DNA of 64,000 nucleotides from Gonium pectorale (GCA_001584585.1 LSYV01000043.1:128728-192727), one strand, 5' to 3'. Positions 23,601 through 35,731 are shown, counted from the stretch's first letter. The notes: a model not told the origin generated them from the letters alone. Program-made: numbers and translations.

Positions 23601-26600
23601 GTAGGTGTCAGCGTTGGTGCCGGAGGCTGACTTGAACCAGCCACCTGCGCACCACGGAAGCGTCGCACAACATGCTGTGTGTGTCGTACAGACGCATGCA
23701 GCATCGTTTGGTATGTTCCATGCGAGCTGCATGCAGGCTCCGCGCGATCACCGACCGTATGCGGTCCGTATGCCGTATGCCGTATGCCGTACGCCGTATG
23801 CACCTACCGGTGTTGAAGGACCTGCACCGGCAGTCCGCCTGGCAAGCGGCCCAGGCTCCCGCAATGTCCCCGGCGATCCGCCCCAGGTCGTCACCAGCAT
23901 GGTCCTTGTGCCGCAGCAGGGTGTAGCCCGGGAAAGCGGGGCAGTCGGGCTGCCGGCCGACGTACTCGATGCTCCAGTTTGAACCTGGGTCCACGATGCG
24001 CAGGTAGGCGTCGGGAGTGAGCTCCAGGTAGGCGGCGTCGGACAGCGCCCATGCAGCGGTGAACCGCCACAGCTCGGCACCGTCCTTGTTGGCCAGCCTC
24101 AGGCCGTCTGAGGTCCACCTTAGAGTGAAGGGGCCGGAGGAAGCGTCCGACACGCTCATGGAGCACCAGTGGGTGGCCGTGTCGGAGTACACGCACAGGT
24201 TGCCGTCAGTGGCGACGCCAAACGTGACGCCCTCTGTGAGAAGCCGGTCAAATGGCGACGGCCAAGATACCATCTCCGTTCCGCTGCTCCGGTGGTAGAT
24301 GTTCATCGCCGGCGCCCGGAGCCACTTCATCGCGCCGTTACGGCTGGGGTCGACCACGCGCAAGTAGCCCTCGGGTGTGAGCTCCAGATAGGCGGAGCTG
24401 GAGAGCGGGAAGGTCACGAACCTGTACCACTGGGCTCCGTACCCATCCACCAGCTGCAGGCCGTCCGGCAGCCACCTCAGCGTGAACGGACCGCGCGAAG
24501 ACCCGCCCCAAGCACGCAAGGGGGCCCAGATGGGAGGGCCACCGCTAATGTACATCACGAGGTTGCCGTCCTCTTGTACGGCAAAAGTGTAGGGTCCAGC
24601 GTCGAGCTGCATCCAGCCAACCATGCCTTCCGAGGCGCTGTACTTGAAGACGGATGTCCGGGCTGGGGGCGGGAGGAGTGTGTCGGGCAGCGGTGCCGAC
24701 GGCGGCAGTGACGGTAACTTAGCACCGGCAGTGATTGGCATGAGGCAGCGAGGGTACTGGGCGCGGGCGCAGAACGGGTGCCGCTAGTCCCTACAGCTGC
24801 GCCCCTGGGGTATGTGACGGGAAGAGACCGCAGCCGTGACTACGGGCCTCGGCCATCCTCCCCTCCCACGTGGCAGCAGACGGGCGGGAGTACACGCACC
24901 TACCGTAGCACGAGGTGTAGGAGGCGTAGCTCCCGTCGGGGCAGCTGCACGTGTACAGGTAGCTGCCGGACCTGACGGGGTTGCAGGCCGCGCCCGCCAC
25001 CCCGTTGGCCGCGCAGGGGTTGCCGGAGCAAGGGCCGCCCACTGTGCATTGCATTTCAAGGGCGGGAGCGGGGGGCGCGGTGAGGCGTCAGCAAGGCGAG
25101 GATAGCTGGGATTGAGGCAGCCTGGCTGCAAGGCATCACTATGTAACGGGAGCATGGGGCACAAGGCATCGCATCTGGCGGTTGAGCGGTCGGGAGGGTG
25201 GCGGATGTGACGCAGGTGGCGACGGTGGAGGTGGCGGCGGTACTGCTGAACGGAAGGCGGCGCTGTGGCGGTTAGTGCTTAGTGGACAGCATGCTGGCCC
25301 TTTATTGACGTGCAGTTTCTGCTGCATGCACTAGACAGTGTGGCGGAGCCTCATCAACACAGCGCAGCGGCCGTGTGCGGGGGTGGGCTATGCGGCTGCA
25401 GGTCGGCACTCTGTACCTGGCTTCGGCGGACTGGGTTGAGGAGGCGATGGCGGGCTGGGTGGAGGGACGTTGGGGGGAGGCGGCGGTGGAGGCGGAGGTG
25501 GGGGGCGTGGGGTNNNNNNNNNNNNNNNNNNNNNNNNNNNNNNNNNNNNNNNNNNNNNNNNNNNNNNNNNNNNNNNNNNNNNNNNNNNNNNNNNNNNNNN
25601 NNNNNNNNNNNNNNNNNNNNNNNNNNNNNNNNNNNNNNNNNNNNNNNNNNNNNNNNNNNNNNNNNNNNNNNNNNNNNNNNNNNNNNNNNNNNNNNNNNNN
25701 NNNNNNNNNNNNNNNNNNNNNNNNNNNNNNNNNNNNNNNNNNNNNNNNNNNNNNNNNNNNNNNNNNNNNNNNNNNNNNNNNNNNNNNNNNNNNNNNNNNN
25801 NNNNNNNNNNNNNNNNNNNNNNNNNNNNNNNNNNNNNNNNNNNNNNNNNNNNNNNNNNNNNNNNNNNNNNNNNNNNNNNNNNNNNNNNNNNNNNNNNNNN
25901 NNNNNNNNNNNNNNNNNNNNNNNNNNNNNNNNNNNNNNNNNNNNNNNNNNNNNNNNNNNNNNNNNNNNNNNNNNNNNNNNNNNNNNNNNNNNNNNNNNNN
26001 NNNNNNNNNNNNNNNNNNNNNNNNNNNNNNNNNNNNNNNNNNNNNNNNNNNNNNNNNNNNNNNNNNNNNNNNNNNNNNNNNNNNNNNNNNNNNNNNNNNN
26101 NNNNNNNNNNNNNNNNNNNNNNNNNNNNNNNNNNNNNNNNNNNNNNNNNNNNNNNNNNNNNNNNNNNNNNNNNNNNNNNNNNNNNNNNNNNNNNNNNNNN
26201 NNNNNNNNNNNNNNNNNNNNNNNNNNNNNNNNNNNNNNNNNNNNNNNNNNNNNNNNNCGGTGGAGGAGGTGGGGGGTTGGGGGGAGGCGGCGGTGGGGTT
26301 GGAAGTCTGGGTGGAGGTGGCGATGGAGGCGGTGGGGGTTTGGGTGGGGGCGGCGGTGGAGGAGGTGAGGGGCTGGGTGGAGGCGGTGGTGGAGGCGGTG
26401 GGGGTCTGGGGGGAGGCGGGTTGGGAGGAGACGGGCTGGGAGGAGGCGGGCTGGGAGGAGGCGGGCTGGGTGGAGACGGGCTAGGTGGCGGCAGGCTGGG
26501 TGGAGACGGGCTAGGTGGCGGCGGGCTGGGTGGCAGCGGGCTGGGCGGAGGCGGGCTGGGTGGCGGTGGGGAGCTAGGCGGATGAGGTGATGGGGGGCTT

Positions 26601-29600
26601 GGCGGCAGAGGCGGTGGGTGGCTTGGGGGCGGCGGTGTGGGTGGAGGAGGCGGTGGAGGGCTCGGAGGTGTCGAGCTAGGGGCGGGAGGGCTAGGGATTC
26701 TTGGCCTCGACGGCTGCGGGTTTGGCCGTGATGGTTTCCTTGGATTTGGCGGATCAGGGCTCGGGTTGGCAGTGGGCGCTAAGGGCTGCAGTGGGCTTGG
26801 CAGGGAGGGGGCCGATGGAAACGGGCTGGGCCGTGGTGCTCTCGGTGGGGTTGGGATGGGCTGCGCGATTGATGCTGTAGGTGTGAACGGCGGCGGGCTG
26901 GCAGGGCGGGGGCGGGGAGGCAGAGGGCTGGGCCCGGGGACCCAAGGGCTGGCGGTCAGGCAGTCGTCCCGCCGGGGCGTGAACCGGCAGACGGCAACGG
27001 TTGCCGCCGTCAGGTTCTTGCTGACGAGCATGATGTACAGCCCGCCCTTGACGGTGCTGCTGTCGCGCAGCTGGTACCTGTACCGCAGCGTGTCGTTGCC
27101 CCAGTTGGTCGTCCAGTCGCCGAGCAGCCCGCGGTCCCGCAGGACCGCAAGCGCCCGGGGGCCGTTTCGCCCTGGCTGAAAAACCATATTCTCCACTGGC
27201 CTTTGGTACTCGTGCACCCTGCCGGCAACAACACGTGCGCAGGTCACGGCATAAGGCTCACAACGCTCTTGATTGCGCCAGCGACAAGGCAATGCAGAGA
27301 CATTCCGGTCGGCAGGTATCTGTGCTAGGGCAGAATATGCAAAGCAGGCATCCGCTGTCCCACCCATCTTCGTGCCATCCATCTGGTCACCTCCCGGACA
27401 CTTTCTGTCACCGGCCCGCCGACTACCCGCCGACTCGATGGGCAGAGGTCCCGCGCTCACCATACGCTGGCGTTGTATTCGGGTTTTAAGCCCGAATCGT
27501 AGCCGCCTCGGACGTCCAACCCCACCCTGCGTTGTAGCGGACATGCCGGTACAGAGCGTTCCCTCAAGCTCAAACACAGCAGAGGTTTTCTGCTGCTCGG
27601 CAACATGTTCAGTGCAGTAGCGCGCGCAACCGCGAACTGTGATATGGGCATCTGCATGGCCCGCCCACGAGGTCGGTTGGAAGCACAGCGCACTGCTTGC
27701 CTGTAGGAAATATAGAGCACCAGCTCTTCGCCGGGCACGCCAGCCTTGTCCAAGAGGATCCGGACCATGTTCCGGTCGGTGAGCGCCATGGGCGGGATGT
27801 CGAAGCTCCGGAACGCGCCCACATCAAATTCCGTCAGGTTGAGTGTTGCGCTGGCAGCTGCCCACCCGGCGGTGAAAGCCTGCACGTATAACGGCTTCCG
27901 TCAGTGCAAGACGCGCACGGATTTGGGCAAGGTCTGCATCTGCTCACATTTCAACTCGATGCCCTAAGGCCACTAGACATCACAGGCAGTTAGTTCATCA
28001 CGTAGGGGCGCACTATCTTGTCTCCGCCAGCCCGCCAGGCGCCCACCCTACGTCCGCTGTACCCCCATACGATACACGCGCCTACCCACCTGCGGCGCTG
28101 ACATGCAGATGAGCCCCAGGCTCTGGTTGACCAGGCTTTCGGACGCACTCATACTCATGGGGTCCATCGGGTCGGTGTACTCGGACTCGCCGACCTTCGC
28201 CGAGTGCTGCAGCCCCATCAGGTGGCCTACATTGGCGACGCCGTGGGGCGGGAAGGCGAGGAGTGAGGCACCCGGGGGGGCCCGATCCGCAGACGCCGTA
28301 GGCGAGGAAAGGGCTGGCGCTTGCAGCCCAGACCGGCAAGCGCAGGCAGGTGGGGCCGGGACGCCGGCTCGGAAGTCCATTATCCTGCCACGCGGCCTGG
28401 TCTGGACGCAGCCTCTGTACACGTAAACGGGACACAGCCTACACTCACGGATCCACAAACACCGACGTTAACCCAGACAAATTCAACCGAGAGGAAAGCG
28501 GTTCGCCAGCCGACCCATGCCATGCCATCTACTTCCGATGTTACTCAGGACTAGCTCGCACCGTTTCCTCCATCCCTAGCTCCCATGTGCCCGGCCACCG
28601 AGCCTACCCAGTTCGTGGAAGGCGTCGAGCACTGAAGGAAATGATTCGTTACGGGTAGGCCAGAGCCATACGAGGCACTTTGTCGTGATGCCGCCAACCC
28701 GGCACTCGTCGTCCGAGTTCAAGTTGGACTGCGGTTATGTAGCAGGGGCAGGGGTAGGGGAACGAAGCGAGAGCGGGCAGGTAGGATGCCTCGTCCCCTG
28801 CGGCTGGGCAGCCATGGTGCGTAGTGCCGTGCTGTCCCTGTTGGGTTTGTTCGACAGTTGGTTGATACACAGCTCATCACATCGTAAAACGGGTGCATGA
28901 CTCCGTCGTGTGAAAACTTGGGACAAGGCCTGCGCTCGAGCGCTCCACAGCACCCCAGTAATCCGCGGCTACGCTTTGCATGGCGCTGCTTGACATATAT
29001 TCACGCAGATTCCAGCCGCTTCGACGCACAAAAGCAGCAGATAAGCCACGTGCAAAGGGTCGGGAACACGCAGGGCCAGGAACGCTAGAGCACCTACCAC
29101 ACCGACGACATCGGCAGTAAAGGGTGCCCCTTGGTATATCAATAACTTGTAGTCGTAGTCCGTGTGTCTAACACCCAATTGGTTCTGCAGGCAGCATACG
29201 GGGAGAGCTGCGGCGTCGATTTCGTCATGTGACTGAATACATAAATCAAACAAAGCATCGCACAGAGCCCCCATGAACCCGTGTTTGCCGCACATATGGG
29301 ACATGCCGCCCGCACCGCGCAAAAGGCTTTAGCAGGGAGCATATGGGACATGCCGCCAGCACCGCGCAAAAGGCTTTGGCAGGGAGCATATGGGACATGC
29401 CGCCAGCACCGCGCAAAAGGCTTTAGCAGGGAGATCATGCTGAGGGAGCCGCCCCAGGGTACATCAGTTTGTGCCGAATACCTTACGTAACCTACCGTGT
29501 CCATGTAGCGGAGGGCGGCTGCCCATAGGGCTTCCCGGTTTGCCTTCGTGATATTCGTGTTATTGGAACTGGAACTGTTGAGATCATAAGGTTCTGTCGC

Positions 29601-30902
29601 CTTGCCATCGGCTGTACCAACCGTACCGTTGCAGGGTACGGGCACCAAGCCGAACACCTCGTTCTTGGCCCGCGGAAACGCCAACTTGCCGTACGAGCAC
29701 GACTTGAGGTCACAGCGTAGGGAAGGGCACGGGGCAGGTATGGAGTGGATGGTTACTAGACTGTGTCGATGCGGGCCTAGGATAGGCGGGCGAGCCGGCT
29801 GCGCAGCAGAGGCTGCGAGGCAGAGGTTCCGCGTGTACGCGACCTCTTCCCATGAGCGGGATTGCTGGGCACGGCTGCCGATAGTACGACGCGAATCACA
29901 CCCAGTTGCCAGACGTCGCCAGCAGCCAGGCGGGGGCCGATCATACGGGCACGCTTCCGCATGAGTCGCTTGGCTGCTTCTAGTACGCTGCTTCCATGCC
30001 TAGCAGGCGTTGAGTACTACATACCTTAAAGTACTGCCCAAGAGATGCGACGATGGGACCTTCGCCGCCCTGGCTGAACCAGGCGTCCTTGACCTTGTTA
30101 GCGCCAAAGCTTGGCGTGACGTTGGGACAGTCGCTTTTGAACACAAAGGTCAGCGTGGAGATATTACGTGGCGTTAGGGGCGGTGGTGGTGGAACGGATA
30201 TCTGTGCGGGCGCGGCGGGCGGCGGGTTTGGTCCGAGGGTCCGAGCTTCAGCCATTTCGGGTGTTGCAGCCGAGCTGAAGAACGTGTTTATATCCGAACA
30301 AGGTAAACGAAAAAGATTACAGGTACCCGTCAAAGCCTATGCGGCCATGGGCACATTGTAAATAGACTGGAGATGGGAGACAGTCCTTCACAGGGTATGA
30401 GCATGAGCCGGAGCCCAGTTTCGGACAGAGCATACAATGTAACTCGACCACCCACACCCAGGCCCTGCTAGCCGGTCCCTCGCAGTACCAGAGCGGACAC
30501 AAAGCGCAGACGTCAGTGGCCCACACTTAACCTGGCGGCCTCCATGGCGCTAGTGTCGCACGAGAACCGCTCACTACTCACTACTTCAAGTTGGCTGGCT
30601 GTTGGCTGAGGTGGTCGAGGACGCAGTTTGGCGGATAACGGCGGCAGCAGCTGAGCCGCTTGTGCCGGCGGTGGCGGGGTAGGTGTCGCGACCACTGGTG
30701 ACACCTCTGGCGGCAAAGCTGCCTTAGCTGGACGCGCGGCGGAAGCCGGCAGTACAAGGACGGCCAGAACAGCGCTGGACAGCAACACTGCCCAGTGGCG
30801 AGTAAGGACCTCAGCGACGCCACGGCCTCGACTCTGCAATACAGGGGGGGCGATGCACACAGCCCCTGTCATTACGCCATAAAGGGTTCGGATGCCATCC
30901 AT
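20685..30902 (-). CDS. Double M11 (gametolysin-type) metalloprotease with EGF, bulb-lectin and PAN modules
   Basis: Exons: 30902-30532, 30274-30025, 29702-29496, 29184-29098, 28728-28608, 28226-28090, 27879-27701, 27218-25417, 25041-24904, 24662-23808, 23644-23453, 23207-23038, 22774-22634, 22458-22369, 22214-22115, 21639-21509, 21417-21239, 20898-20685. Phases all agree; 5,364 nt, about 1,787 aa including 248 unknown. Residues 40-65 are a hydrophobic signal anchor. M11 domain 1 (about 155-545) has HELGHLMGLQH (343-353, zinc ligands and Glu, split by an intron) and EYTDPMDPMS. Then a long Ser-Pro-rich region, EGF-like Cys module (1052-1098), two bulb-type lectin repeats with QEDGNLVMY, PAN-like DCPAFPGYT..C..DCRCRSFNT, EGF-like module, and M11 domain 2 (1450-1787) with ESLGHLRGLKH. 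M11 enzymes digest volvocine cell walls. Intron 7 has a GC donor. An alternative N-terminus starts at 31071 (31071-30925 joined to 30833). Gap size and joining of exons 11-12 are the main doubts. Confidence 0.8.
23767..23801 (+). repeat. 7-bp microsatellite (CGTATGC)5 in intron 10
   Basis: Five tandem units, one with a T-to-C change, and one more unit at 23756-23762. It directly abuts the 5' splice site of exon 10 of the M11-lectin gene. Confidence 0.9.
25514..26257. other. 744-N assembly gap in the proline-rich exon
   Basis: All N. Both flanks encode Pro/Ser-rich sequence in the same minus-strand frame, and 744 is a multiple of three, so the model crosses it in frame. The real length of the proline-rich stalk is unknown. 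Confidence 0.95.
29293..29433 (+). repeat. 47-bp minisatellite, three copies, intron 3 of the M11-lectin gene
   Basis: Units 29293-29339, 29340-29386 and 29387-29433, each starting CATATGGGACATGCCGCC and ending GCAGGGAG, differ at only a few bases. They lie inside the 311-bp intron between exons 3 and 4. Confidence 0.95.
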
Positions 30903-32845
30903 CACCGCGCCCACAAGCACGAACCTGCTGCCGTTTGCGCGAGTTCATGACAGCTCCCGCCTGCTGCCTCAGTGGCTTCTCCTCAGAGTTTACCCAGTGC
31001 CGGAAGGCTCGTCTCACGGCTTCCTGCGGGCCGCCGATGGCGGGGACGAGCAAGGCAACGAGTCGGCCCATACCAAGGTATAGCTTCAAGTGAAGGCACT
31101 CAATCGTCAGTCTTGCGATATCGTAATACATACCTGTGCAGCTGTGCGCCCAAAGCTGTGCTAAATAGGGGAAATCGGGGAGGACTGGGAGACCGACGCC
31201 AAGCGAAGAAACATCGCCCAGACACACGTACAGGGCTATTTTACGCACGTCGACTCCGGGATCAGTACTTGGGTAAGCTGACAAGGCAAGCCGAGGTCAG
31301 AAATGTGGATGAGGAAGTAAGCTTATGCGCATAAGGTAAGCAGGTTCGGCGATCTAGCCTGGCACTCAATAACTTGATGAATTTGTTGTGCGTGATGGTG
31401 CCGGCGAGCAGTAGATGCTGAATGTGGCGACATAGTCTTTCCCCGGGTCACATATGTTATAGAATTGTTGGGTACGCCTGTGTACGGGATACATGTATGA
31501 TGGCATTGCCTGACATTATTGCAAGTCCTCTTTAGGAACATATGTCGTACACTTGCCCGTGCGCGTTCTAGCCCGTTCTCGCCCGGAGACCTAGGCATTT
31601 CATTTGCTCATTGTCGTGTCTGAATTGATCGAGACAGGATGGCAGGCGAGTAGTTCTTGCGTGCCGCCGGCGTCGGCAAGTAAGGATGCAAAATGCTTGG
31701 AGCTTCACGCCACTGAATGTATAAAGGTGCTCTGTCGCTTATGATCGGCGCCTTCCCGAGTGGATATGGGGTGGAGTTGTGGGGCTTCTTGAGAGAGAGC
31801 AGGGGGAGCGGAGGCTATGCGGGGCGACTCCAAGCGGCTCTGAAAGGGCAGCAGATGCAGCAGATGTTGCCTTCATTCGTGCTTGCTGGGTTTGTAAGCG
31901 CAGCGCCGTTGCGCGGATATGGGACCGTGGAACGGGTTCTGGAGAAGGGCGCGACGCGGTCTGGTTGGTGTGCGCGGCTGGCCGCCAGGCGAAAGCCTTC
32001 GTGTCGTGTGCCAATGTACCACAGTGCGCACGTCAGCACGCCTACCCGAGCTGCGCCCAGTCCAGCTTTTTTTGCTCGTCCCCCGCATGCAAAGCAGCTT
32101 CTCTGCGTGTGCCAGGCGATGAGCGCCCATCTGTTGCAACACCGCCATCAGCAGCAGCTGTATCCCCATACGGAGTTCCGTGCCAAGGCAAGCCGTTGCG
32201 AAGCACGCAGGGAGACCACCCCAACCTCACCCGACGACGCGAGTTCCGAGAAACAACCCGTTGGCAGGCTGGCACATAGCTACGTCGCAGCAGCTGTGGT
32301 CGAGCCGCCTGCTTCCGGTCGCCAGCGAGCTGTCGCACGCCGACCTGTGCACACTCTCCGTCCCGCGCTGGTCCGCAGCAGCCATCTGCTTCCTTACCCA
32401 TCGGTGTGTAGTCATGCTATTTGATGCTGCTTTGCGAGCCGCAGCCCACTTCGCTTTGCTCCTCTGCAAGTCGTAGTCGTATCAACTGTCGCGGCCTGTG
32501 CGTGAAAGCGTGCCACAGGCTGCGCGCGTACGCGAGTGGGGCCTTAGCGTGCCCTAGAATGTCTGTTTTGCGGGTATGCGGTGTTATGTACGTGCCACTC
32601 TAGCTCCCAGTTCCAACACAAAGCATCCCGTGCGGCAGCCGTACATACCTTGCCGGGGCGGTGACGACCCGTCACTCACAACTGACGTCAACCATGCACA
32701 CAGTTCCGACAAGCTTCAAGACTTCAGCTTTCAGATCTGACCTGCGGCAAGTGCGGTATTGAGGACACAATTCGAGAATGAAGGGCTCAGTTGGCTCTCC
32801 GTGGGGGATCCGCAGCCATGAACATACATAGGTCCGCGACACAAA
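30903..32845. other. 5' flank of the M11-lectin gene and intergenic DNA
   Basis: On the minus strand 31071-30925 is an open frame starting MGRLVALLVPAIGG, with a donor at 30924 and a good acceptor (CCCCCCTGTATTGCAG) at 30834; it could be an extra first coding exon of the protease gene. The rest, including plus-strand open frames at 31717-32476, has no recognisable family and the frames compete with one another. Confidence 0.4.
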
Positions 32846-34260
32846 TCCTGGATTCGTGTCGGTGGGGGCGATGGCCTTAGCGGAGTGACGCTGTCGCGGC
32901 TCCAGGTGCTGGCGCTGCGCCAAGGCGCTGCGCCGCTGAGCGATCAACAGCGCGGCGCGGTGCTGGCGGACGCCGCGGGCAGCCGGACAGTTGACTGGCA
33001 CGCAAAAGGTGGAATGGCTGGAGGTGCGGAGCCTTCCCAAGAGCCCCGAGGTGACTGCGGAGGCCGCCAAATGTGATGACGCGCTTGGCAGGCTGCAGTG
33101 GTTGCGGGAACGGGGATTCCCCCTGGGCGAGGGCGCCGTCACGCAGGCGCTGGCCACGGCCGACCTGGCGGCGCTGCAGTACCTGCTGAGGGAGGGCGCC
33201 CCGCCCATCGCCGAGGCCGTGAAGGAGGCGATTCGCCAGGACCACCTGCCCGCCCTGCAAGCCATACACGCCGCTAGGTGGCCCGTCAACGGCGAGGAGG
33301 CCATGCTGGAGGCTGCCCTGCGGGGGCACGTGCATATCATGGCCTAGCTGGCGGAGGTGTCGGGGCTAGCGGGGCCGCAGCGGCTGCTGGGCATCGCACG
33401 GCTCTTCGGCAAAACCGTGAGCCAGCACCGATGCGATGGAGTGGCTGCGGCAGCGCGGCTGCTCCTGGTGGGCGGAGGAAGACGACGGCGGGCAGCCGCA
33501 GCCGGCTCTGGAGTTGGCGGCGTGCAGCGGCCACGAGCCGTCGGTCGTGTGGCTGGTTGAGGGAGGCCGGCCCGTGCCGGTAAGAGGGGCCGGGGTCCGA
33601 GCAGCGGGTCTGCGGACTGCGGTGCGCGGGAGGCCTGCGCGGACCCACTCCTCGGCTAACATCTAACTCCTTGGCTAGGAGCACGGTCGGGGAGCTTGTT
33701 TGCTGTTTGTGCCTCCGCTGTTTCCTCGACGGACCGGGCGTGGCTGGCCTTCTGTGCCCGTTAGGACGAGCATCGGCCATCCCACGCTTGCATGTCAGCG
33801 CGCTGGTGGGGTCCAGTGGTCTCCGCAGCCATACACGCACCTCCCCGCGGCTCATCAGCGCCAGCACAAAATCTCCTGTTGCGTCTCTTCGCGCCGTGCC
33901 GCGCCTCCTGGCTTGCACTGATCGCCAGCGTTGACGTTACGGCCCTTTGCCAACCCGACAACCCACACCGCAGTCCATCGTATGAACACCTTGCCGGCGG
34001 CCTCTCTGTCCTGTCCACATACCCAACCACGCCACCGCTCCTTTTGCGCGTGCGTTTGGAGGGAACCGGCAAGCCGTACATCTCCGCCGGCATCCGCGGC
34101 GACGTGGTGACCCTGCGCTGCCTGGGGCGGCTTGGCGTCCCCTGGGGCCCGCCCGGCGCCGTCTTCTCACGCTGCATGCGTGCCGGCGTACGCCCCGAGG
34201 TGCTGCGCTGCTTGGTGGTTGAGGGCTGCCCTGTGGACTGGGCTGAAGCTCTGAAGGCTA
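32846..34260 (+). pseudogene. Decayed ankyrin-repeat gene
   Basis: Three blocks match the volvocine ankyrin pattern (LQWLRERG..., ALQYLLREGAPP.AEAVKEA, CLGRLGVPWGPPG.VF..C..AG). Block 1 (to about 33008) ends in an extra G in GCAAAAGGTGG; block 2 (33008-33344) reads on to TAG at 33345-33347 where TGG is expected; block 3 (about 33430-33579) is in another frame and ends at a GTAAGA donor (33580). The last block (about 34060-34260) reads KPYISAGIRGDVVTLRCL. Ankyrin repeats bind proteins; nothing specific can be said about this one. The breaks could in part be sequencing errors, but three in 500 bp suggest real decay. Confidence 0.6.
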
Positions 34261-35731
34261 CGATGGTGTGGGGACAAGGGCACATCTGCATGCAAGGTGC
34301 TGCGACTCCAGGTGGCAGGGAAGTTCCAGGACGAGCAGCGGCGGGAGAACTGCCGAGCGCGACGACGCCACGACGAGGCTGTGGCCTTCGGTAGCAGTAG
34401 CGGCAGCGGCTCCCTGGACGTGGCGGCGCGGCCACACGGACGGCGCACGGCGGTTGTCCCTTGCGACACTGGAGCAGGGGGGAGTAGCTGCGCACGTCGG
34501 TGCCAAGAGTGGGCCCCGATGCCTCCCTATCGTGGTCACGGCCGGCACCCAAGGTGGACTCGCACGCGTGCGCATTGATTGCGCAGGGTCTGGGATGGAG
34601 CGGCGAGCCCTTGTGGTCGGGCCAACAAGTGCAGCACCCCTCCATCCCGCCGTCCGAGCGTGCGCAGGGCGGCACAGCTCCCCAGACGCACGTTTTGCCG
34701 TACCAGTCCTCTCATAGACGCGCACTGGGGCCGCTCCGCTAAGAACCTTTTACGATTGTCTTACCGGCCTTGCCCACGTTTCCCCTTGCCGTGATTTTCC
34801 CTCGTGGCCAGGGCATGCGGGCGCAGCTAGCTAGCGGCCGCGCGAAGCGGTAACCGGCTCCGGCGCTGCAGGCGCCCTCAGCAGGTTACAGATTACAGGT
34901 TACACGTCCGTCAAAGCCGGGGGGGCATGGACGACGCGGCGCGACGCAGCGCCCTGAGCAAGCCACCCGCGCACGTGGGCCCAGCAGCCGCAGCCGCCAC
35001 ACGCCCGGCGGACCCGGGCGGCGGCCGACGTGGCGGCGGGGGCGGCAAGGACCGCAGCGGGCCTGTTGCACTCCCCCAATGCTGCCCCTGCTGCCGCCGG
35101 GGACCGCGCCATCGCCAGGGGCTGGGTGCGGTGCCCCGTGTGGGGAAGACGCCTTCGGTTGCCCCCACGGGCCCCGTGGCTGGGGCGCGTGTGCGGCGCG
35201 TGGAGCTGTCTGCCGTGTTGTTGGCCGCTGCAGCCGGCGCCGCGGCTGGCACCGGGCTGATTCGCACAGTGCGTAGGTGAATACGCCGCTTACCCGCACC
35301 GGTGGGTGTGCTGCCGGGGTTGAGGCGCACAGCTGTGCGTAGCTGTGTTACGAGGCTAGATATAGCTGTATCCATTCGTGTTAGGGTTTCGTTGAACTGG
35401 GTAGTGGTGATAGGGGCTTGGCGCATGGGTGGGCCCCTATGACATTCCAACGGGGAGAGTCTGGATGAGCCGTTGGGGCGCTGAGCATTCGGCATATGGG
35501 GACGGCTTCCGCGGCAGGGTGGCGGGATACCAGGGAGGATGGGCCGAGGCGAAGCAGGAGGTAGGTGGTAGACGCAGCTGCAGATGGGCCGTGGGGGCGC
35601 TGCGGTGGCGGGTGAGGTGGCCCTGTGATGGGGCTCTCGTGGTTTATGAGTTTGACGTTTGCGCACCAGCGGTGCACTTTATCTCCGACCGACCGCCATC
35701 TACCTTGGGGCAGTTTTGGGTAGAACACTCA
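34261..35731. other. Intergenic
   Basis: GC-rich open frames on both strands (for example plus 34927-35280, minus 34911-35666) without domain or splice support. Nothing I can name. Confidence 0.4.

Noticed and set aside
29281..29433. CRISPR-like array
   Set aside because: Units are directly adjacent without spacers; it is a minisatellite in an intron of a nuclear gene.
31717..32476. Overlapping plus-strand ORFs upstream of the ankyrin remnant
   Set aside because: Three frames compete, none with a domain or splice pattern; possible degraded 5' part of the ankyrin gene but not supportable.
34911..35666. 251-codon minus-strand ORF
   Set aside because: Pro/Arg-rich low complexity, overlapped by equally long frames on the other strand, no domain.
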